This document shows positions 48,818 to 57,537 of a stretch of 64,000 nucleotides of DNA, in pieces (within the stretch, counting starts at the first letter, position 1; each line of letters begins with the position of its first letter). The position numbers and the translations under genes are program-made. Below the pieces are notes generated by a model that was given only the letters and a program-made list of their open reading frames with translations, was not told where the DNA came from and did no database searches. The DNA comes from Streptomyces sp. ICC1. GTDB taxonomy: Bacteria; Actinomycetota; Actinomycetes; Streptomycetales; Streptomycetaceae. The stretch spans positions 5,473,022 through 5,537,021 of the forward strand of contig NZ_CP030287.1 in assembly GCF_003287935.1 (NCBI RefSeq), in the 5' to 3' direction.

Positions 48818-50040
48818 GCGCGCCGGGCACGGGCATCCTCGCCGCGGCACGGGCCGCCGCCGGTCGGATCGACGCCAAGACACCGGCCCACCGCGACCGG
48901 GCCGTCGACGGACTGCGGGCGCTGGCCCTGCTGGCCGTCCCCACCGGGCACTGGCTGCTCGGCGGGTTCACCCTCGACTCCGACGGGGCCCTGCACAACG
49001 CCAGTCCGCTCACCGCCTTCGGCGCCCTGGCCCCGGCGAGCTGGCTGCTGCAGATGCTCGGGATCTTCTTCCTCGTGGGGGGCTACGCCTCGGTGCTCTC
49101 CTTCCGGCGGCGCACCGCCACCACGGGGGCGTGGCTGAAGGGCCGGATCGCCCGGCTGGGGCGACCGGTCCTCGGGGTCACGGCGGTGTGGGCGCTGGCC
49201 GCGCCCGTGCTGTACGCGGCCGGGGTGCCCGAGGCCACGCTGCGGACCGGGGCCACGCTGGTGATCCAGCCGCTGTGGTTCGTCGGGGTGTACGTGGCGG
49301 TCACCGCGTTGACCCCCTTCTGCGTACGGGCCGCCCGCCGGCTCGGCGGCTGGGCGGCGGCTCCGCTGCTCGGCTCGGTCGCGGTGGTCGACTTCCTGCG
49401 CTACGGGCCCTTCGCGGACTCGGTGCCGGGCTGGCTGGCGCTGGTGAACATCCTCCCGGGCTGGCTGTTCGCCTACCAGCTGGGCGTGTCGTGGGGCGAG
49501 GGGCGGATCGGACGGCGCGGGGCGTGGCTGCTGCTGGCGGGCGGGGGCGTGCTGTTCGCGGTGCTGCTGGCGGTCTTCCACTACCCGGCGTCGATGGTCG
49601 GCGTGCCGGGCGAGGCCCGCACCAACTCGCATCCGCCGTCGCTGCTCGTCCTGGCGCTGGCCTCGGCCCAGTCGGGGGCGGCGATCCTGCTGCGGGACCG
49701 GCTGGGGCGGCTGCTGGCCCGGCCCGCGCTGTGGGCACCGGTGGTCGTGATCAACCTGTGCGCGATGACGATCCTGTGCTGGCACCAGACGGCGATGCTG
49801 GCGGCCGCCGTGCCGGGCTCCTTCGCGGGCGGGCTGGCGGGGCTGACGACGGCTCCGGACAGCCTGGGGTGGATCGCGGCCAGGCTGGCGTGGATGCCGG
49901 TCTTCGCGGCGCTGCTGGTGGGCATCGCCCGGTACGCGCGGCGGTTCGAGGAGCCGTGGACGAAGGCGACGGCGGTGCGCCGGACGGCGGCGGGCGTGCT
50001 GTCGGCGGGGTTCGCCGTCTTCGCGCTGGGGCTGGCGTAA
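48814..50040 (+). CDS. Membrane acyltransferase (acyltransferase family 3)
   Basis: A 408-residue integral membrane protein with about ten helices. Near the start, VDGLRALALLAVPTGHWLLGG resembles the RxxxALRhhAVhxxH pattern of the family, with the likely catalytic His in GHWLL. The middle and end contain FFLVGGYASVLSF, LIQPLWFVGVYV-like helices and LCAMTILCWHQTAMLA. Such enzymes move acyl groups onto sugars, lipids or secondary metabolites at the membrane. It is coupled to the secreted hydrolase by ATGA overlap. A strong bidirectional hairpin follows at 50102. Confidence 0.87.
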   Translation: MSAPGTGILAAARAAAGRIDAKTPAHRDRAVDGLRALALLAVPTGHWLLGGFTLDSDGALHNASPLTAFGALAPASWLLQMLGIFFLVGGYASVLSFRRRTATTGAWLKGRIARLGRPVLGVTAVWALAAPVLYAAGVPEATLRTGATLVIQPLWFVGVYVAVTALTPFCVRAARRLGGWAAAPLLGSVAVVDFLRYGPFADSVPGWLALVNILPGWLFAYQLGVSWGEGRIGRRGAWLLLAGGGVLFAVLLAVFHYPASMVGVPGEARTNSHPPSLLVLALASAQSGAAILLRDRLGRLLARPALWAPVVVINLCAMTILCWHQTAMLAAAVPGSFAGGLAGLTTAPDSLGWIAARLAWMPVFAALLVGIARYARRFEEPWTKATAVRRTAAGVLSAGFAVFALGLA

Positions 50041-50101
50041 GGGCCGGCGTAAGGGCTGCCGCCGGAGCTGCGGGCGCCGGGCGCGGTGCACCGCCACGAA
50101 A

Positions 50102-50137
50102 CGAGAGCGCCGCTCCCCGGGGGGAGCGGCGCTCTCG
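50102..50137. terminator. Bidirectional terminator between convergent genes
   Basis: A perfect 17-bp stem (arms 50102-50118 and 50121-50137) with a GG loop between the acyltransferase stop and the end of the minus-strand DUF350 gene. Confidence 0.9.
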
Positions 50138-50168
50138 CTGTCCGTCGTCAACCGCCCGCGGACCGCCG

Positions 50169-50591
50169 TCAGGCGATGGAGGCGGCGACGATCGCGGCCA
50201 CCGCGATGTTGCAGGAGGCCGTCACCCACACCGCGGGGTGCGGCTCCGGGTCGACCACGATGACGCCGAGCTTGCCCGGGGTCACCAGGTCCAGCACCAG
50301 GAAGGCCACGCCCATCAGGACGAGGCCGAGGACGCCGAACGCCGCCGTGGAGAGCAGGCCCTTGCCGAAGTCGTCGTAGGTCGTCCAGATCGAGGTGAAG
50401 ACGATGCCGCCGATGCCGAGCAGCGCGGAGGACAGCAGGACGGAGGCGTTGCGGTTGCGCTCCTCCCAGATCTGCTTCGGCAGTTTGCCGGGGGTCAGCA
50501 CGTCCACGAGGACGATGCCGAGGATGAGCAGCACCAGACCCACGCCGCCGAATGCCGTGGTGCGGCCAAGTCCGTTGATGATGTCGCTCAT
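50169..50591 (-). CDS. DUF350-domain membrane protein
   Basis: A 140-residue membrane protein with four helices arranged as two similar halves: FGGVGLVLLILGIVLVDVLTPGK and FGVLGLVLMGVAFLVLDLVTPGK share the DxxTPGKL signature at the helix ends, and SVLLSSALLGIGGIVFTSIW and TASCNIAVAAIVAASI are the second helices. This tandem is typical of DUF350 (YjfL) proteins of unknown function, often near amine-ligase or glutathionylspermidine-like genes. ATG 50591 starts just before the first helix. It is divergent from the GNAT gene. Confidence 0.9.
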   Translation of the reverse strand: MSDIINGLGRTTAFGGVGLVLLILGIVLVDVLTPGKLPKQIWEERNRNASVLLSSALLGIGGIVFTSIWTTYDDFGKGLLSTAAFGVLGLVLMGVAFLVLDLVTPGKLGVIVVDPEPHPAVWVTASCNIAVAAIVAASIA

Positions 50592-50694
50592 TGGGAAGCC
50601 GTCTCCGGGTGGGTAGGAAGTACGTCGCGTGCCTGTCGGCGCGGTGGCCGAATCTATCGCACGGCATGGCACCGGACCATGGGGAGGTCAGGAA

Positions 50695-51402
50695 GTGGCG
50701 AAGCTCAGGACCGCGCTGCCCGCGGAGGCCGAGGCGCTGACGGGGCTGGTCATGCGCTCGAAGGCGCACTGGGGCTACGACGCCGGGTTCCTGGCCGCGT
50801 GCGCGCCCGAGCTGCGGATCGCGCCCGGCGACGAGGCGCGCCGCCGGATCGTGGTAGCCGAGGGCGGAGCCGGAGCCGACGGCCGCGGAGCGCCGGTGCT
50901 CGGGCTGGCCTCCCTGGACGGCGAGCCCCCGCTCGGGCGGCTCGGGCTGCTCTTCGTGGAGCCGGCCGCCATCGGCCGGGGCGTGGGGCGGCTGCTCTAC
51001 CGGGACGTGCTGCGGCGCGCCGCCGGGCTCGGTTTCCGCCGGCTGCTCATCGACTCCGATCCGCACGCCGCCGGGTTCTACCGGGCCGTGGGCGCGGCGG
51101 AGGGGGCCGCGGCGGACGGGGTCCGGTACGAAGCGGGAGGAGTGCGGGACGTGCGGGATCACCGGCAACGCGGCCGGGCCGGGGAGGAGTGGGAGGGGGC
51201 CGTGGGCCTGGTGCATGCGTGGTTCCCCGGTGAGGGGGCTCCCGTCGGGGGCCGTGCGCGGCCCAAATGGACTGTACCGGCCCACCGTTCGAGGCCTGGG
51301 GGGAAGCGATCATTCCGATTGTGTCGGACCCCCCGCGACCCGCCGGTCTGGTACCGATATATCGATGCCCTAGTCAACTGTGCTGTCCGACAGGTGGTCT
51401 GA
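50695..51402 (+). CDS. GNAT-family acetyltransferase with anomalous C-terminal tail
   Basis: A 235-residue open frame. Residues 1 to about 150 are a GNAT: LRTALPAEAEALTGLVMRSK, then LGLLFVEPAAIGRGVGRLLY, the acetyl-CoA loop with Gly-x-Gly, and LLIDSDPHAAGFYRAVGA. GGGGAGG at 50681-50687 supports the GTG. After about residue 155 the sequence is Arg/Gly-rich and does not resemble the family, which normally stops near residue 165-175. The tail runs across promoter-like DNA (51250-51400), so a 3' deletion or a frameshift is suspected. Substrate unknown. Confidence 0.7.
   Translation: MAKLRTALPAEAEALTGLVMRSKAHWGYDAGFLAACAPELRIAPGDEARRRIVVAEGGAGADGRGAPVLGLASLDGEPPLGRLGLLFVEPAAIGRGVGRLLYRDVLRRAAGLGFRRLLIDSDPHAAGFYRAVGAAEGAAADGVRYEAGGVRDVRDHRQRGRAGEEWEGAVGLVHAWFPGEGAPVGGRARPKWTVPAHRSRPGGKRSFRLCRTPRDPPVWYRYIDALVNCAVRQVV
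51348..51377 (-). promoter_or_regulatory. Orphan promoter/operator-like region
   Basis: The palindrome CGATATATCG (51355-51364) lies between a minus-strand TTGACT (51377-51372) and TACCAG (51353-51348). This AT-rich patch faces left into the odd tail of the GNAT gene, where no minus-strand gene is found. Confidence 0.35.
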
Positions 51403-51592
51403 CCCACCCCCCGGCGGGGCAATCCAGCCCCGCCGGCAAGCCCGCCCAATCCAGCCCCGCCGGCGAGTCCGGCCGATCCAGCGGCGCCGCACCCGACGAC
51501 GGCCGCCCCCGAGGCGGGTCGGGGCCCCGGGCCGCCCGCGGCCCGGGACCCACCGTTCGGGCACGCCGCCAGGCGACCGGCACAATGGGCCC

Positions 51593-52249
51593 GTGCTCCA
51601 CGATCTCTTCCCGCCCGGAATCCAGCACGGCCTGGACCTCGCGGGCATCTTCGTCTTCGCCACGGCCGGCGCCCTGCTCGCCGTACGCAAGAACTTCGAC
51701 GTCTTCGGCATCGTCGTCCTCGCGCTCGTCACGGCCCTCGGCGGCGGCCTGTTCCGCGACATCGTCATCGGTGCCACGCCCGCCGCCGCCTTCGGCGACC
51801 TCGGCTTCTTCGTCACCCCGCTGATCGCCGCCGCGTTGGTCTTCTTCCTGCATCCCGAGGTCCAGCGGATCAACCGCGCCATCAACGTCTTCGACGCGGC
51901 CGGCCTCGGGCTGTTCTGCGTGACGGGCACGACGAAGGCCTACGAGTTCGGCCTCGGCCTCACCGCGTCCGCCGCGCTCGGCGTGGCCACGGCCGTCGGC
52001 GGGGGCGTGCTGCGGGACGTACTCGTCAACGAGGTGCCGTCGCTGCTGCGCGACCGGGAGATGTACGCCGTGCCGGCCGTCATCGGCGCCTCGATGGTGG
52101 CCCTGTTCATCAGCTTCGACGCCCTGAACGGGATCACGACCGGCCTCGCGATCGTCACCACCTTCGTGCTGCGGCTGCTGGCCATCCGCTACCACTGGCG
52201 GGCGCCGCTCGCGTGGAACCGCCGCTCGGCGGTGGCGGAGGAGCCGTAA
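51593..52249 (+). CDS. TRIC-family (UPF0126/YadS) cation channel-like membrane protein
   Basis: A 218-residue membrane protein with seven helices in two repeats of three plus one. Each repeat has the family Gly-rich motif: ALGGGLFRDIVIGATP and AVGGGVLRDVLVNEVP. HGLDLAGIFVFATAGALLAVRK begins the first repeat and INVFDAAGLGLFCVTGTTKA the second. Bacterial members form trimers that conduct K or other cations, or amino acids in some relatives. GTG 51593 begins just before the family homology; a longer frame upstream is Pro/Arg-rich noise. Ends with TAA, 57 bases before the thioesterase gene. Confidence 0.9.
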   Translation: MLHDLFPPGIQHGLDLAGIFVFATAGALLAVRKNFDVFGIVVLALVTALGGGLFRDIVIGATPAAAFGDLGFFVTPLIAAALVFFLHPEVQRINRAINVFDAAGLGLFCVTGTTKAYEFGLGLTASAALGVATAVGGGVLRDVLVNEVPSLLRDREMYAVPAVIGASMVALFISFDALNGITTGLAIVTTFVLRLLAIRYHWRAPLAWNRRSAVAEEP

Positions 52250-52270
52250 CGAGCCCGCAATCAAACAAAG

Positions 52271-52284
52271 CTACCGCTTAGTAG
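52271..52284. promoter_or_regulatory. Operator candidate before thioesterase gene
   Basis: CTACCGCTTAGTAG (CTAC/GTAG arms around a 6-base core) lies 22 bases before the ATG, in an AT-rich patch. It resembles TetR-type operators of acyl-CoA genes. Confidence 0.45.
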
Positions 52285-52306
52285 GTTCCCGGTGTACTTT
52301 CGTTCC

Positions 52307-53167
52307 ATGTCACACGCAGCTGCCAAGGCCTCCATCGGCGACAGCGAGTTCGACCGCGACACCGCCGTCACCGCCCGCGCGGGCGAGCCCGGGGTGTACG
52401 ACGCGGACCTCTCCGCCGGGTGGACGATCATCACCGCCGTCAACGGCGGCTACCTGCTGGCCCTCGTGGGCCGCGCCCTGTCCGCGGCCCTGCCGCACCC
52501 GGACCCCTTCACGGTCTCCGCGCACTACCTGACCTCGTCCGTGCCCGGCCCCGCCGTGATCCGCACCGAGGTCGTACGGATCGGCCGCACGCTCTCCACC
52601 GGCCAGGCCTCCCTCTTCCAGTACGACGAGAGCGGCGCCGAGGTCGAGCGGATCCGCGTCCTGGCCTCCTACGGGGACCTCGCGACGCTCCCGGACGCCG
52701 TCCACACCACGGCCCTGCCGCCCGTCATCCCCGCGTACGAGGACTGCCTCGGCCCCGAGGCCGGCCCGGCCCCGATCCCCGGCAGCTCCGCCATCGTGGA
52801 CCGGCTCCGGCTGCGCCTGGACCCGGCGACGGCCGGCTGGGCGGTCGGACAGCCCTCGGGCAAGGGCGAGATGCGATCCTGGTTCGAGCTGGCCGACGGG
52901 CGCGACGCGGACCCGTTCTCCCTGCTCCTGGCCGTCGACGCGCTCCCGCCGACCTCCTTCGACCTCGGCCTGGTCGGCTGGACCCCGACGGTGGAACTCA
53001 CCACCCACGTCCGCCACCGCCCGGCCCCCGGTCCGCTGCGCGTCGCCATCACCACGCGCAACCTCTCGGGCGGCTTCCTGGAGGAGGACGCGGAGGTCTG
53101 GGACTCGGCGGACCGCCTGGTGGCCCAGTCCCGCCAGCTCGCCCGCGCGCCCCGCATCCCTTCCTGA
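52307..53167 (+). CDS. Acyl-CoA thioesterase (TesB-like, double hot-dog)
   Basis: A 286-residue thioesterase with two hot-dog domains. N-terminal half: DADLSAGWTIITAVNGGYLLALVGRAL and DPFTVSAHYLTSSVPGPAVIR, with VVRIGRTLSTGQASLFQ. C-terminal half: MRSWFELADGRDADPFSLLLAVDALPP, and VRHRPAPGPLRVAITTRNLSGGFLEEDAEVWDS near the end. This is the usual actinobacterial layout of acyl-CoA thioesterases. ATG 52307 is chosen over 52292 because SHAAAKAS is the common start region. Followed by an imperfect hairpin at 53176. Confidence 0.88.
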   Translation: MSHAAAKASIGDSEFDRDTAVTARAGEPGVYDADLSAGWTIITAVNGGYLLALVGRALSAALPHPDPFTVSAHYLTSSVPGPAVIRTEVVRIGRTLSTGQASLFQYDESGAEVERIRVLASYGDLATLPDAVHTTALPPVIPAYEDCLGPEAGPAPIPGSSAIVDRLRLRLDPATAGWAVGQPSGKGEMRSWFELADGRDADPFSLLLAVDALPPTSFDLGLVGWTPTVELTTHVRHRPAPGPLRVAITTRNLSGGFLEEDAEVWDSADRLVAQSRQLARAPRIPS

Positions 53168-53175
53168 CGCGTCGG

Positions 53176-53201
53176 CCGGAGCGCTCCGCGGAGCACTCCG
53201 G
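53176..53201 (+). terminator. Hairpin after thioesterase gene
   Basis: CCGGAG-C-GCTCC pairs with GGAGC-A-CTCCGG around a central GC, 9 bases past the stop. GCCGGCCGCCC-type repeats continue to about 53250. Confidence 0.5.
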
Positions 53202-53318
53202 CCGCCCGCCGGCCGCCCGCCGGCGGCCCGCCGGCCGCCCGTCGGCAGGGGTCCCGGACCACCGGCCGCGCCCCGCGGGGGAATCCGGGTCGCGGGGGGC
53301 TCGTAGAATCGGGGGATC

Positions 53319-54482
53319 ATGGCCTACCTCGACCACGCCGCCACCACTCCGATGCTTCCGGAGGCCGCTGCGGCGATGACCGCGCAGTTCGCCGTCACGG
53401 GCAACGCGTCCTCCCTGCATGCCGCCGGCCGCCGCGCCCGCCGCACCGTCGAGGAGGCCCGTGAGGCCCTCGCCGAGGCACTCGGGGCCCGTCCGAGCGA
53501 GGTGGTCTTCACCGCCGGCGGCACGGAGGCCGACAACCTCGCCGTCAAGGGGCTCTACTGGGCCCGCCGCGACGCCGACCCCGCCCGGACCCGCGTCCTC
53601 GCCAGCCCCGTCGAGCACCACGCCGTCCTCGACGCCGTGCACTGGCTCGCCGAGCACGAGGGGGCACGCGTCGAGTACCTCCCGGTCGACCGCTACGGCC
53701 GCGTGCACCCGGAAGCCTTCCGCGAGGCGATCGAGCGCAACCCCGACGATGTCGCCCTCGCCACCGTCATGTGGGCCAACAACGAGATCGGCACCGTCAT
53801 GCCGATCGCCGAACTGTCCGCCGTGGCGGCCGAGTTCGCAATCCCCCTGCACTCCGACGCCGTCCAGGCCTTCGGTCAGCTCGACGTCCGCTTCGGTGAC
53901 AGCGGCCTCGCCGCCATGACCGTCAGCGGTCACAAGGTCGGCGGACCGTACGGGATCGGCGCGCTGCTGCTCGGGCGCGACCAGAGCCCCGTACCGGTCC
54001 TGCACGGCGGCGGCCAGGAGCGGCACGTCCGCTCCGGGACCCTCGACGTCCCGGCGATCGCCGCCTTCGCCGTCGCGGCCGTGCTCGCCGCCGAGCGGCG
54101 CGAACGGTTCGCCGCCGAGATCGGCGCGCTGCGGGACGAGCTCGTCGCCGCCGTGCTCCGGGAGGTCCCCGACGCGGTCCTGGGCGGCGACCCGGCCGGC
54201 CGGCTCCCCGCCAACGCCCACTTCAGCTTCCCCGGCTGCGAGGGCGACTCCCTGCTGCTCCTGCTCGACGCCCAGGGCATCGAGTGCTCCACCGGCTCCG
54301 CCTGCACGGCGGGCGTGGCACAGCCCAGCCACGTCCTGCTGGCCACCGGCACCGACCCGCAGCTGGCCCGCGGCACCCTGCGGTTCTCGCTGGGCCACAC
54401 CTCCACCAAGGCCGACGTCGACGCGGTGGCCGCCGCCATCGGCCCGGCCGTGACCCGCGCCCGCACGGCGGGCCTCAGCTAG
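53319..54482 (+). CDS. Cysteine desulfurase (IscS/NifS family)
   Basis: A 387-residue PLP enzyme that takes sulfur from cysteine and passes it as persulfide. It opens with [10 protein letters not shown], with PLP ring and phosphate contacts in [13 protein letters not shown] and [13 protein letters not shown]-lysine is Lys206 ([11 protein letters not shown]). The catalytic Cys329 is in [12 protein letters not shown]. The next gene but one encodes MnmA, which uses this sulfur for tRNA, so the pair is functionally linked. The stop TAG at 54480-54482 is within the CTAGGCCGT of the repeat that follows. Confidence 0.95.
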   Translation: MAYLDHAATTPMLPEAAAAMTAQFAVTGNASSLHAAGRRARRTVEEAREALAEALGARPSEVVFTAGGTEADNLAVKGLYWARRDADPARTRVLASPVEHHAVLDAVHWLAEHEGARVEYLPVDRYGRVHPEAFREAIERNPDDVALATVMWANNEIGTVMPIAELSAVAAEFAIPLHSDAVQAFGQLDVRFGDSGLAAMTVSGHKVGGPYGIGALLLGRDQSPVPVLHGGGQERHVRSGTLDVPAIAAFAVAAVLAAERRERFAAEIGALRDELVAAVLREVPDAVLGGDPAGRLPANAHFSFPGCEGDSLLLLLDAQGIECSTGSACTAGVAQPSHVLLATGTDPQLARGTLRFSLGHTSTKADVDAVAAAIGPAVTRARTAGLS

Positions 54483-54529
54483 GCCGTCTAGTGCTGTGAC
54501 CCGGTGGACCTTTCCGGTCACAGCACTAG
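54479..54529. repeat. Compact CTAG inverted repeat between convergent genes (likely bidirectional terminator)
   Basis: After CTAGGCCGT, the arm CTAGTGCTGTGACC (54488-54501) pairs perfectly with GGTCACAGCACTAG (54516-54529) around a 14-base loop. Its ends give TAG stops to both the cysteine desulfurase gene (plus, 54480) and the amidase gene (minus, 54526). The right 26 bases equal the right end of the 22536 element. Confidence 0.85.
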
Positions 54530-55203
54530 GCGCCCGCCGCGCCGGCCTCGTTGACCATGCGGAGGTAGCGGTCCCAGTCCCAGTGGCGGCCGGGGTCCGT
54601 GTGGTCGGCTCCCGGCACCTCGGAGTGCCCGAGGAAATGCTTGCGGTCGGCGGGTATCCCGTACCGCTTGCAGATGTCGGCGGCGAGCCGCGCCGAAGCC
54701 CCGTACATCGCGTCCGTGAAGTCCTTCGGCCGGTCCACGAACCCGACGTGCTCGATGCCGACGCTGCGCTCGTTCATGGAGCGGTTGCCCGAGTGGAAGG
54801 CGACATCGAGCTCGCGCACCATCTGCTCTATGTGGCCGTCCTGGTCGACTATGTAGTGCGCCGAAGCCCGGTGGAACGGATTCTTGAACGCGTCCACCGA
54901 GGACGCGAAGCCGCCCTGCGTGACATGCACCACGATCCGGTCCACCCGGTAGTCCGCGGGCCGGTCCGCGAGCCGCCAGTTCGCCGGAGAGGCCGCCGTC
55001 CAGGAAGCCCCCGCGTGGTCCAGCTCGCCGTCCTTCCGCGGCTTGGACACCCCGGGCACCAGCCACCAGGCCCGCCCGATCTCGTCGCGCCCGGCGACCG
55101 CCGCGGCCGTCAGCACCCCGAGCCCGCCGAACAGCACCGCCCTGCGGGTCCGCCCGGGCCGCCCTTTGTTGCCCGTACCGCCCTTGTCGCCCTTGCCGCC
55201 CAT
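54526..55203 (-). CDS. N-acetylmuramoyl-L-alanine amidase (Amidase_2 family), exported
   Basis: A 225-residue peptidoglycan amidase. A basic N-terminus with [21 protein letters not shown] looks like a twin-arginine signal or membrane anchor (residues 18-38). The zinc amidase_2 domain then covers about 75-215: [20 protein letters not shown] (first zinc His in VVHVT), [36 protein letters not shown] (second His region) and [21 protein letters not shown] (third ligand and catalytic region). ATG 55203 follows GGTGGA. It is divergent from mnmA and convergent with the desulfurase gene. Confidence 0.9.
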   Translation of the reverse strand: MGGKGDKGGTGNKGRPGRTRRAVLFGGLGVLTAAAVAGRDEIGRAWWLVPGVSKPRKDGELDHAGASWTAASPANWRLADRPADYRVDRIVVHVTQGGFASSVDAFKNPFHRASAHYIVDQDGHIEQMVRELDVAFHSGNRSMNERSVGIEHVGFVDRPKDFTDAMYGASARLAADICKRYGIPADRKHFLGHSEVPGADHTDPGRHWDWDRYLRMVNEAGAAGA

Positions 55204-55273
55204 GGTGATCCACCCCCTGTCACCGATAACGCGCTGTGACCCCGCCCGGTTCCCCCGTACCCTGGACGGTGCT

Positions 55274-56407
55274 ATGACTGAGAACCTGCCGAGCAGCCCC
55301 CGCCCCCTCCGCGTCCTGGCCGCCATGTCCGGCGGAGTGGACTCCGCCGTCGCCGCCGCACGCGCCGTCGAAGCCGGGCACGACGTGACCGGCGTCCACC
55401 TCGCGCTCTCCGCGAACCCGCAGTCCTTCCGGACCGGTGCCCGCGGCTGCTGCACGATCGAGGACTCCCGCGACGCCCGCCGCGCGGCCGACGTCATCGG
55501 CATCCCCTTCTACGTCTGGGACCTCGCCGAGCGCTTCCGCGAGGACGTGGTCGAGGACTTCATCGCCGAGTACGAGGCCGGGCGCACCCCGAACCCCTGC
55601 CTGCGCTGCAACGAGAAGATCAAATTCGCGGCGCTGCTCGACAAGGCCCTCGCCCTCGGCTTCGACGCCGTCTGCACCGGCCACTACGCCACCGTCGTCC
55701 TGAACGGGGACGGCACGCGCGAGCTGCACCGCGCCTCCGACATGGCCAAGGACCAGTCGTACGTCCTCGGCGTCCTCGACGAGAAGCAGCTCGCCCACGC
55801 GCTCTTCCCGCTCGGCGACACCCTCACCACCAAGGACGAGATCCGCGCCGAGGCCGAGGAGCGGGGCCTGGCCGTCGCGAAGAAGCCCGACAGCCACGAC
55901 ATCTGCTTCATCGCCGACGGCGACACCCAGGGCTTCCTCGCCGGCCGCCTCGGCAAGGCCGAGGGCGACATCGTCGACGAGGCCACCGGCGAGAAGGTCG
56001 GCACCCACGAGGGCGCCTTCGGCTTCACCATCGGCCAGCGCAAGGGCCTGCGGATCGGCCACCCGGCCCCCGACGGCAAGCCGCGCTACGTCCTCGACAT
56101 CTCCCCGGTGAACAACACCGTCACCGTCGGCCCCGTCGAGGCCCTCGACGTCACCGCCCTCACCGCGATCCGCCCCCGCTGGTGCGGCTCCAGCCCCGCC
56201 GCCCCCGGTACGTACACCGCGCAGCTGCGCGCCCACGGCGGCGAGACCGAGGTCTTCGCCGAGCTCGTGGACGGCGAGCTGCGCGTCTCCTTCACCGAGC
56301 CGGTCCGCGGCGTGGCCCCCGGCCAGGCGATCGTCCTCTACGACGGCACCCGCGTGGTCGGCTCCGCCACGATCGCCGCGACGACCAGGGCCACGGCGGC
56401 CGTCTAG
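55274..56407 (+). CDS. mnmA: tRNA-specific 2-thiouridylase MnmA
   Basis: A 377-residue tRNA U34 2-thiolation enzyme (TrmU). The ATP pyrophosphatase loop is [12 protein letters not shown] (about 18-29). Catalytic Cys in [12 protein letters not shown] and persulfide Cys in [11 protein letters not shown] are both present. GHYATVV, KDQSYVL and [11 protein letters not shown] are all family landmarks, and the C-terminal barrel is complete. Sulfur would come from the cysteine desulfurase two genes away. The stop TAG lies within the perfect 30-base palindrome at 56404-56433. Confidence 0.95.
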   Translation: MTENLPSSPRPLRVLAAMSGGVDSAVAAARAVEAGHDVTGVHLALSANPQSFRTGARGCCTIEDSRDARRAADVIGIPFYVWDLAERFREDVVEDFIAEYEAGRTPNPCLRCNEKIKFAALLDKALALGFDAVCTGHYATVVLNGDGTRELHRASDMAKDQSYVLGVLDEKQLAHALFPLGDTLTTKDEIRAEAEERGLAVAKKPDSHDICFIADGDTQGFLAGRLGKAEGDIVDEATGEKVGTHEGAFGFTIGQRKGLRIGHPAPDGKPRYVLDISPVNNTVTVGPVEALDVTALTAIRPRWCGSSPAAPGTYTAQLRAHGGETEVFAELVDGELRVSFTEPVRGVAPGQAIVLYDGTRVVGSATIAATTRATAAV

Positions 56408-56433
56408 ACCGTCCCTGGCCAGGGACGGTCTAG
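56404..56433. terminator. 30-base perfect palindrome containing the mnmA stop codon
   Basis: CTAGACCGTCCCTGG (56404-56418) is followed at once by its exact complement (56419-56433). Degenerate AGGGAC-CCAGGG units continue to about 56465. It is the likely terminator of mnmA and, from the other side, of the quinone oxidoreductase gene. Confidence 0.8.
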
Positions 56434-56483
56434 GGACAGGCCAGGGACGGGCCAGGGCCCTGACCGGGGCCAAGGGCGCCGGG

Positions 56484-57407
56484 TCAGGCCACCGTCAGCA
56501 CGATCTTGCCGGTGGTGCGCCCGCGCTCGCCGATCTCGTGCGCCTTCGCGGCCTCGGCCAGGGGCAGCACCGTCTCGACGATCGGCCGCAGCTTCCCCTC
56601 CTCCACGAGGGCCGCGATGGCCCTCAGGCCCGCGTGGTCCGGCTCCACGAGGGTCCAGCCGGTGCGGAAGCCCTCCGCGCCGGCCGGTACGTCGTCCGGG
56701 CTGTTCAGGGTGATCAGGTGCCCGCCGGGGCGCAGCACCTTCAGGGAGCGCGCCGCGTAGTCCCCGCCGATGGCGTCGATCACGACGTCGACCTCCGACA
56801 CCGCGTCCTCGAACACCGTGGTCCGGTAGTCGATCAGTTCGTCGGCCCCGAGCGAGCGGAGCACCTCGTGCTTGGCGGCGCTGGCGGTGCCGATCACGTA
56901 CGCCCCGAGCGCCTTGGCGATCTGCACGGCGAAGTGCCCCACGCCGCCCGCCGCCGCGTGTACCAGGACCCGCTGCCCCGGCCGCACGCCGGCGGTGTCG
57001 GTGAGCGCCTGCCAGGCGGTCAGCGCGGCCAGCGGGAGCGCGGCCGCCTGGACGTGGTCGATCGCGGCCGGCTTGCGGGTGAAGTGCCGGGCCGTGGCCG
57101 TGACGTACTCGGCGTAGCCGCCCGCCGGGAGCGGGAAGCGGGGCATGCCGAAGACCTCGTCGCCCGGCTGGAAGAGGGTCACGCCGGGGCCGGCGGCCTC
57201 GACCGTGCCGGACACGTCCCAGCCCAGGACGAGCGCCGGCTCCCAGGGGACGAAGGTGCCGCCGGCCCGGACCTTCCAGTCCACCGGGTTCACCCCGGCC
57301 GCGTGGACCCGTACCAGGATCTCGCCCGGGCCCGGCTCCGGCCGGTCCAGCTCGGTCTCGGTGAGTACCTCGGGTCCGCCCCACTGGCTGACGACGATGG
57401 CGCGCAT
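56484..57407 (-). CDS. NADP-dependent quinone oxidoreductase (zinc-free MDR family)
   Basis: A 307-residue medium-chain reductase. The catalytic GroES-like domain starts MRAIVVSQWGGPEVL, with VHAAGVNPVDWKVRAG and LGWDVSGTVEAAGPGV. The NADPH-binding motif is VLVHAAAGGVGHFAVQIAKALGA, followed by LGADELIDYR and DVVIDAIGGD. The zinc ligands are absent, so it is a quinone reductase type, probably reducing quinones or enones in stress defence. GAGGAG 6 bases before ATG 57407 confirms the start. It is divergent from the AraC-type regulator at 57538, which may control it. Confidence 0.93.
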   Translation of the reverse strand: MRAIVVSQWGGPEVLTETELDRPEPGPGEILVRVHAAGVNPVDWKVRAGGTFVPWEPALVLGWDVSGTVEAAGPGVTLFQPGDEVFGMPRFPLPAGGYAEYVTATARHFTRKPAAIDHVQAAALPLAALTAWQALTDTAGVRPGQRVLVHAAAGGVGHFAVQIAKALGAYVIGTASAAKHEVLRSLGADELIDYRTTVFEDAVSEVDVVIDAIGGDYAARSLKVLRPGGHLITLNSPDDVPAGAEGFRTGWTLVEPDHAGLRAIAALVEEGKLRPIVETVLPLAEAAKAHEIGERGRTTGKIVLTVA

Positions 57408-57537
57408 GTGTTTCTCCTCGGGTGTGTCAGGTGCTGGTGTCCGGCGCGGTCTGTCCGGTGCTGCTGCCGGACCAGCTTCGGCTGCGGAGCAAGGCCGCGG
57501 TATTGGCCGTAAGGCCACCCTGTGACAGGATCTGGCC

